This document shows, piece after piece, positions 59,001 to 64,000 of a DNA stretch of 64,000 nucleotides. The position numbers and the translations under genes were made by a program. The DNA is from Apteryx mantelli (Eukaryota; Chordata; Aves; Apterygiformes; Apterygidae), in assembly GCF_036417845.1 (NCBI RefSeq), contig NC_089994.1:16944001-17008000 (forward strand). Reading direction: 5' to 3'. The notes below the pieces were generated by a model that saw only the letters and a program-made list of their open reading frames with translations, had not been told where the DNA came from and did not search any database. Positions within the stretch are counted from its first letter, which is position 1. The number at the start of each line of letters is the position of its first letter.

Positions 59001-60943
59001 TTCAACTGGCTATTCTGACCATACACACACAGGGGATGTAATTTTTCTCTGTACCACACCCAGAGGTGGTGCAGAAACCCATCGGGAACTCTAAAAATTG
59101 GGCCAAAGGTCCATGGAAATATAGTATTTTTGCACCATCTGCGAACGGTTTAGGAAAGCTACTTCCAGTTACCTTCCCACTACTTTTACAATTAGAGCTC
59201 TAGCTTGTCAGGCCATGCACAGAGGTTGGGGGCAGGGAGGAGGGGGCAAAAATGAAATCTTAGCACTTTTATTCCTAGCTGCAGTGGTAGGATAACTTTG
59301 GGGTGCTGAATGCCATACTATTCAATTCAAAGACACATATCATCTGAAAACAAGAAAAAGCATGGTAAGCTGCATTACATTGCAGTTAGCACTTCAAAAC
59401 GCTGTGAAAAGCTTCCATGACTACACCACTGCGCACCCTCATCTTAAAGAAAAGTTCCATCAGGATCTCCATTTCTTTAAAGTATTCTCTTGCCTCTCTC
59501 ACCATCCTGTTTGCTAAGAGGACAGGTAGGGAAGGTACTGATTCTATCAGTATTTTACTTCTCTAGGTAAGACTATCATCAGAGGAAGAGTCTCCCCATT
59601 GATCCCTATGTCACTTTATCTGCATATCTCTACCACCAAAAGTTAAAACCTTGTATATTAAAGTGTGTGGATTTTTCTCCCCAATACACCAATAAATGAA
59701 TGTTCATAACACAAAGCTTTCAGCGCAGGCACACATAAGTCTGCAGCAAAAAAGTACAGAAACAAAAAAAATTTTTTTTTTGGGGCCAAGTGGTGTGGAC
59801 TGAGGACTGTGCAAGAACACTAGCTTTTTAGAGGTCTGACCCACTTAACACTTTCTCTAAACCTTCTCAGATGGTACTAAGATACACATCTAATAAAACT
59901 AAATTTTTCCTCTGTGATGAGTTTGCTATAGCAGATTAAAATAGTACAAATGTAAAATAAAAACAAAGTAAAACCAAAAGATGGATGTTGATACAAACCT
60001 TGCTACTTCCATCAACCTTTTCAGCCTCTAAATCCTGTATCTGTTTCTCAGCTGCCTCAAGCTGCTTGCTAAGTTTCTGGATTTCCAATTTACCTTCAGA
60101 ATTGGCTTTTTCAAGTGCAGCAAGGTCCAAAAGCTTTTCTTCAGCAGCTTTGATCTGTGGTGTAAGACTATCAATAACCTTGGTTTGTTCATTGCACTTG
60201 GCTTGCAGTACCTCTAGCTCCTTTACCTTTATTTCAGCTTCCTGTAATTTGTTTAAAGTGTCTTCCATTTCTACTAGATGTTGATCTTCCACACTTTCCA
60301 GTTTGGTCTTCAGGCTTTCCAGGTTTTGCTCTTTCTCCTCTGTGACTGCCAACAGCTTTGCTTTCAGTGCTTCAATCTCTTTTAAATGATGAGATTTTTC
60401 ATTTTCCTGCTTCAGTTTTAAATTGGACATTTCATTTTCATAGTCTAATTTAATTTTCTCAATCTGAGTCTTTAACTCTGCAAATTCTGCTGTCTGAGCC
60501 CCTACACCTTTGCTGAAAGAAACTTTTAGTTCTTCCATTGCTTGTTGATGGGAGGCAATCGCAGACTCCAGCTTTGATTTCCACAGCTCTATTACATCTG
60601 AATTTTCCTTGTTGGCATGATCAAGCTTGGTTTTCAAGGACTCATTTTCTTTTGTCATTCTCTCATTTGAAGCTGAGAGTGATTTGATCTCTTTCTGTAG
60701 AACTTCTTCACTAATTCCAAACTTCTCTTTCATTGAGTTCATCTCATTCTGATGTTCCTTACTAACTTCTGCCATTTTTTCTTGCAGGGAACTTATTTCT
60801 CGTAACAATGAAAGAGAAGTGTCCACATCATCAATGGGTTTACTAGACTCTAATCTCCCTCGAAGCTCCGCTACTTCCTTCACACGCAATGCTAGATCTC
60901 TTTCTAGTTCCATGATGCGAGATTTTTCTGATACTGTGGCCAC
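29019..60943 (-). CDS. CLIP1: CAP-Gly domain-containing linker protein 1 (CLIP-170), 3' part, 17 coding exons
   Basis: Exons: 60943-59999, 58600-58484, 57454-57397, 57158-57075, 55999-55843, 55192-55027, 54941-54726, 53716-51431, 50189-50052, 47774-47668, 43786-43666, 38682-38630, 32878-32761, 32474-32315, 31596-31547, 30010-29886 and 29241-29019. They total 5124 nt (1707 aa plus stop) with consistent phases. The first reads [20 protein letters not shown], matching the human coiled-coil rod from about its middle; later exons match at [48 protein letters not shown] and [11 protein letters not shown]. The CAP-Gly domains lie upstream of the window. The C-terminus has two zinc knuckles, [15 protein letters not shown] and [14 protein letters not shown], then the tail DDETF, which in the family binds CAP-Gly domains and p150Glued. 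CLIP-170 tracks growing microtubule plus ends. The 762-aa exon 53716-51431 is absent from the human protein as I know it; without it this part is 945 aa. Confidence 0.95.
36716..36739. repeat. (TTTA)n microsatellite
   Basis: About six tandem TTTA units in a CLIP1 intron. Confidence 0.9.
46091..46170. repeat. Copy 1 of a short intronic duplicated segment, with an (AAT)n expansion
   Basis: GTGATAAAAAC, a two-base difference, then TC, followed by a shared ACAAAATCACTTATGGAA core. The (AAT)n run at 46135-46156 follows, then ATAGTC. The same order of blocks recurs at 47953, about 1.9 kb away, with roughly 90% identity over the first 40 bases. Confidence 0.6.
47953..48018. repeat. Copy 2 of the short intronic duplicated segment
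   Basis: GTGGTAAAAAC, then the shared AAAATCACTTATGGAA core, a shorter AAT/ATAAT stretch and AAGTC. It lies on the other side of CLIP1 exon 47774-47668 from copy 1, in the same orientation. Confidence 0.6.
51431..53716 (-). CDS. CLIP1: Giant symmetric cassette exon of CLIP1 encoding 762 residues of coiled coil
   Basis: A 2,286-nt exon with acceptor TTTTTTCTTTAG before TCCTTAACC (53716) and donor ATTGAG|GTATTG (51431/51430), phase 0 at both ends. It begins [20 protein letters not shown] and ends [11 protein letters not shown]. The 762 codons contain no stop and no proline, and are dominated by Leu, Glu, Lys, Ser and Gln with heptad-like spacing throughout. It is inserted between exons ending LKKQAEQAK and beginning [10 protein letters not shown], a junction that in human reads continuously (RKQADKAKAAQTAEDAMQ). 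Inclusion keeps the frame, and skipping restores the usual CLIP-170 length. It is unlikely to be a separate gene: it has no start codon context and fits the CLIP1 splice frame exactly. Function is not known to me; a longer rod or a new binding platform are possibilities. Confidence 0.85.
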
Positions 60944-63900
60944 CTGTGATTAACAGCATTTTGAGAAAAAAAGAATTATAATATATATATTTAATATATC
61001 GAGACACTAAGAGCTCAGTGAAAAGAAATCACCAGTTATTGCAAACAAAGCTCATTAGCATATTCTTACCAACTATTTGGATTATAATACCTTTGAGTTT
61101 CACTGTCAGCTCTTATTTCTATGGAAATGCTAAAGAAACCTTAAGTAAAAGCAAATACTGCCTTTACTTGGAAGGCAGTGAAACAAGACCAACTTGTTTA
61201 ATTTATTTATAAATTATTGCTTTAAAAAAATAAGAGTCAATATCTTTGTATTACATGCATATTATATTCTCTTTAAAGATGGAATTTATTTAAATTGCTT
61301 TTCTGAAGTTATTTAGAAATAATGACTTGTTAAGCGAAAACTTACACTTATGTATACTGTTAATGTTTAACAAAATGCTTCTCAGAAGCATTTTAATGCA
61401 GACTAAAAAAAAGGAAAACTTTCAGGTTTGCATTTGTTGAAATAATTGCTTCCAAATTCATCTCATGCTAGCTATGAGACTGCCTGAGAAAATGCAAGCA
61501 CATTTTTAGCCCACAAATTCTATGAAAGTCTTTCCATATCTACTCCATCGTTGTCTCTGAAAAAGCGTCCTCATTATCAAAGCTTTTCACCAACTGTTAA
61601 AGAAATCTATGGTATGCAAAAAGCACACGAAGCCACCACAATTATTTCTAATTAGAAAGTCACTGTTTCAGCCTCCTTATTTTACCAACATCCTGAAAAA
61701 GATATTACTTACCTGCAATTGCTCTTCAAAATGTATTTCTTATAGAGTACTTTCTTGGTTTTACAGTATTCATCCCCACCCTACCCTCAAAAACTTCTGC
61801 TTGCATGTTTGTGTGAATATGTATTTGTTTTCAAGAAGGCCATCAACTGTGTATACTATGATACATGTTCAAAGTTTTTCCCTGACCTAGCCAAAAAGAG
61901 CTAACATTCTTCAACTCCCTAATTAAGTGGCTGGAACAGACAAGGAAACGCAGGAAGTATTATCTAGAGTGAGCAGTGGACAATTTCATTGCTGTTGTGC
62001 AATGACTAAAACAAGCAACATTTTGTACAAATATGTAAGTACCAGTTTTGGATATGATACTATCAGCTGTATAACTACCAAGTGTTAGCTGACTCTGCCA
62101 CAATAGGAATGAGGTAAGTGTATAAAACTCTTACCCTCTCTCAAAGGAATGTTTACTTTGGAAAAAAGGGAAACGGTAAAACATTTTATGATCCTTCAGA
62201 AAAAAAGCTGATTCACAAGCAGAGAATTATAGCATTTCTTTAGCTGAATCCCGTGTTTTATAAGTCTTAAAAATTTGTGACAACTTTCTGCTTTGTTTGG
62301 AAAAGATAATATTAACTCTTTTCTTCTAAAATGAAGAAACAATGCAGTAACTAGGGGAAGCTTGCACCTTGTAATGCAAAGAAGTTGTCAGTTTGAGAAA
62401 AAGGCGGAATAAAATTCAGGCTTCACTATGCCAAGTGATCTTAAGGGATTTATATTATAAAATGTACCACAAAAAAATGAGTGGTTTATTTCCATTGCAT
62501 TGCTTTACATTGAAAATGTCTGATTCATTGTCTCTAGAAGCAGATTTACAGGTTTTCAGTAAATATCCTGACACCCAAGCCTGAAGGTTGCAGAATTAGT
62601 TATCTATTACACTCTCTATTATTGGATGCTTCCTGTCTCTGGCTATCAGATTCCACATGTCAGGAACAATCAACAGGGGCATCTTAAAGTAATATGGATG
62701 CGTGCTTACGCGCGAGGAATTTAGGACAAAGAGCACTTATAAACAATGGCGTTCCATTAGCTATGACCTAAATTCCCTTTACATAACTGGACCTGACAGA
62801 AGGAAATGCAGCTATCAGTTTCTGGTACAATATAACCCCCAAAATTATTAGGATCATTTAGTTGATCCTGTTGAGATGTCCAGTAATATCAAGAAAATAG
62901 TACATTCAGCTCTAGGAAGAAATTTTCAGCTTTAGGAAGAATTTGCTAATAATCATATATGTTGAAAGTTCCTTCCTCCCATCTTCTCTTTAATAACACT
63001 AAGTAGTTTGGCTGGATGTCAACAGCATGACCCACATTTGTCTGTGAGTAATTTGCTTATGCAAAACAAAGTTCTCTTATTTGCACAATGAAACAATCAT
63101 CCTCTTCTCCCAAAATCAGAGATTCCATACCAGCATTAGGATACCCAAAAACAGGCCCAGCTGTGGGACTGTGAGTAAATAAAATTTCCTTACCACATGA
63201 TACAAGCATTTCAATATTGTATTTCAAATGTAACAGAGCTGTAAAAGATGTTAAAAGAAAGCATCTTTTACCATTCTTTTACTATTTTGCTTCATCATCT
63301 TCAATATACTGGACAAGCATGAACCCGGACACCCTTTTTCATCCCTTTTTTGTCTAGTTTCACAGAGCTAAGAAAGTACTGCAGTACTTTGATTTTATGG
63401 GCAACAGCAAGGACCTGTCTAATAAGCCACCCCAAGCCAAAATTAACTCTCTAGAGAATTCTCACAAGAGAAAAACAACTGATGTTACATCAGCTAGTCA
63501 GCAGTCAGCTAACTAACGGGATCAAGGTTATAAAGAGAAGCCTGTTATGAATGAACTTCACAGAAGCCACAAAGAGCAAGTTAAGAGGATTAAGCAACAG
63601 TACTCCAGATGTTACCCATAACCTTAAATGTTTTTGCTTTTTTCATCCTTCTTGGATCTTCACTTTCAAAGAAACATAGATACATAATGCACCATTACAA
63701 CACAATGGTCTTTGCCAAAAGACTTGTAAGTGTTAAACACTGAAGTCAACCAAATCAGTCCCATGGGCCTTGTTTCAAATGAAGCTGAATAGGGCTAGCA
63801 CCTTTCTAGCAAGAACAATCTTTATCAGTCTCTAGAAAGGTGCTAAAACTCTTAGAAATGAGCATCTGCTGAACCTCTGTCTTCGGACAACATTTCTCTA

Positions 63901-64000
63901 GTAATTTTTTGCCAAGGCTACTGTATTACTAATGCTACTGGAATCCCCACGAAAAGATCATGTGATGGGTGGCAAAAAAAGAAGTAGAAAGCCACTGGAA
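60944..64000 (-). other. CLIP1: CLIP1 intron extending beyond the window
   Basis: No exon matching the expected preceding CLIP-170 segment (the LEQSLLFEKTKADKLQ region in human) is found, so the intron probably continues past 64000. It is AT-rich, with a 14-bp-arm inverted repeat at 63796-63845. Two weak microexon-like signals are listed among the rejected items. Confidence 0.6.
63796..63845. repeat. Inverted repeat with 14-bp perfect arms
   Basis: TAGCACCTTTCTAG at 63796-63809 is the exact reverse complement of CTAGAAAGGTGCTA at 63832-63845, with a 22-nt loop. It lies within the CLIP1 intron. Confidence 0.8.

Noticed and set aside
61713-61738. Possible 26-nt CLIP1 microexon reading IHFEEQLQ before a GTAAGT donor
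   Set aside because: The donor is good and the end phase fits the next exon, but the only acceptor (ATAAG) lacks a pyrimidine tract and the peptide does not match the expected CLIP-170 segment.
63623-63662. Possible 40-nt exon reading EDPRRMKKAKTFK between AAAG and GTTATG
   Set aside because: It faintly recalls an SEDP stretch in human CLIP-170, but the donor is weak and the rest does not align; treated as coincidence.
1-64000. Searches by eye for CR1 LINEs, endogenous retroviruses, tRNA genes and CRISPR arrays
   Set aside because: No CR1 3' octamer repeats, long terminal repeats with retroviral frames, tRNA cloverleaf motifs or regularly spaced direct repeats were recognised. Old fragments could still be missed without a repeat search.

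Overview
The window is a compact, gene-dense stretch of vertebrate nuclear DNA, most likely from a bird. I infer this from short introns, GC-rich CpG-island promoters, very few interspersed repeats and protein sequences close to, but distinct from, the human ones. The gene order LRRC43 - B3GNT4 - DIABLO - VPS33A - CLIP1, with the first two on the plus strand and the rest on the minus strand, is the order of human 12q24.31. The species is not determined.

Layout: 107-276 is the last coding exon of a plus-strand gene, probably LRRC43. 449-1110 is a GC-rich minisatellite (21-bp monomers in 84-bp higher-order units). It leads into a CpG island and the single coding exon of B3GNT4 (1791-2882, plus). 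DIABLO (6993-11175, minus, six coding exons) converges on B3GNT4; its promoter carries ETS, YY1, NRF1, E-box and MYB motifs. Between DIABLO and VPS33A lies a small minus-strand gene for a 44-residue single-span membrane microprotein (12676-12810, with a probable upstream leader exon near 14068-14250) that I cannot name. VPS33A (18799-28059, minus, 13 coding exons, 601 aa) could be rebuilt completely, with every splice phase consistent; its promoter holds a CLEAR-type E-box. The 3' part of CLIP1 (29019-60943, minus, 17 coding exons, 1707 aa, 5' end beyond the window) fills the rest.

The most striking item is a 2,286-nt phase-0 exon of CLIP1 (51431-53716). It encodes 762 residues of proline-free coiled coil and sits exactly where the human CLIP-170 protein, as I remember it, has no sequence. 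It is symmetric, so it can be skipped without a frame change, and would lengthen the CLIP-170 rod greatly when included. Reading through its donor leads to a stop and then an AATAAA, so a shortened isoform lacking the zinc knuckles is also conceivable.

The genes do not form one pathway. DIABLO is a mitochondrial pro-apoptotic protein, VPS33A belongs to HOPS/CORVET endolysosomal tethering, CLIP1 is a microtubule plus-end protein and B3GNT4 is a Golgi glycosyltransferase. I saw no tRNA, CRISPR array, retroviral element or clear CR1 LINE. Coordinates of exons were read by eye from GT-AG signals and reading phase.
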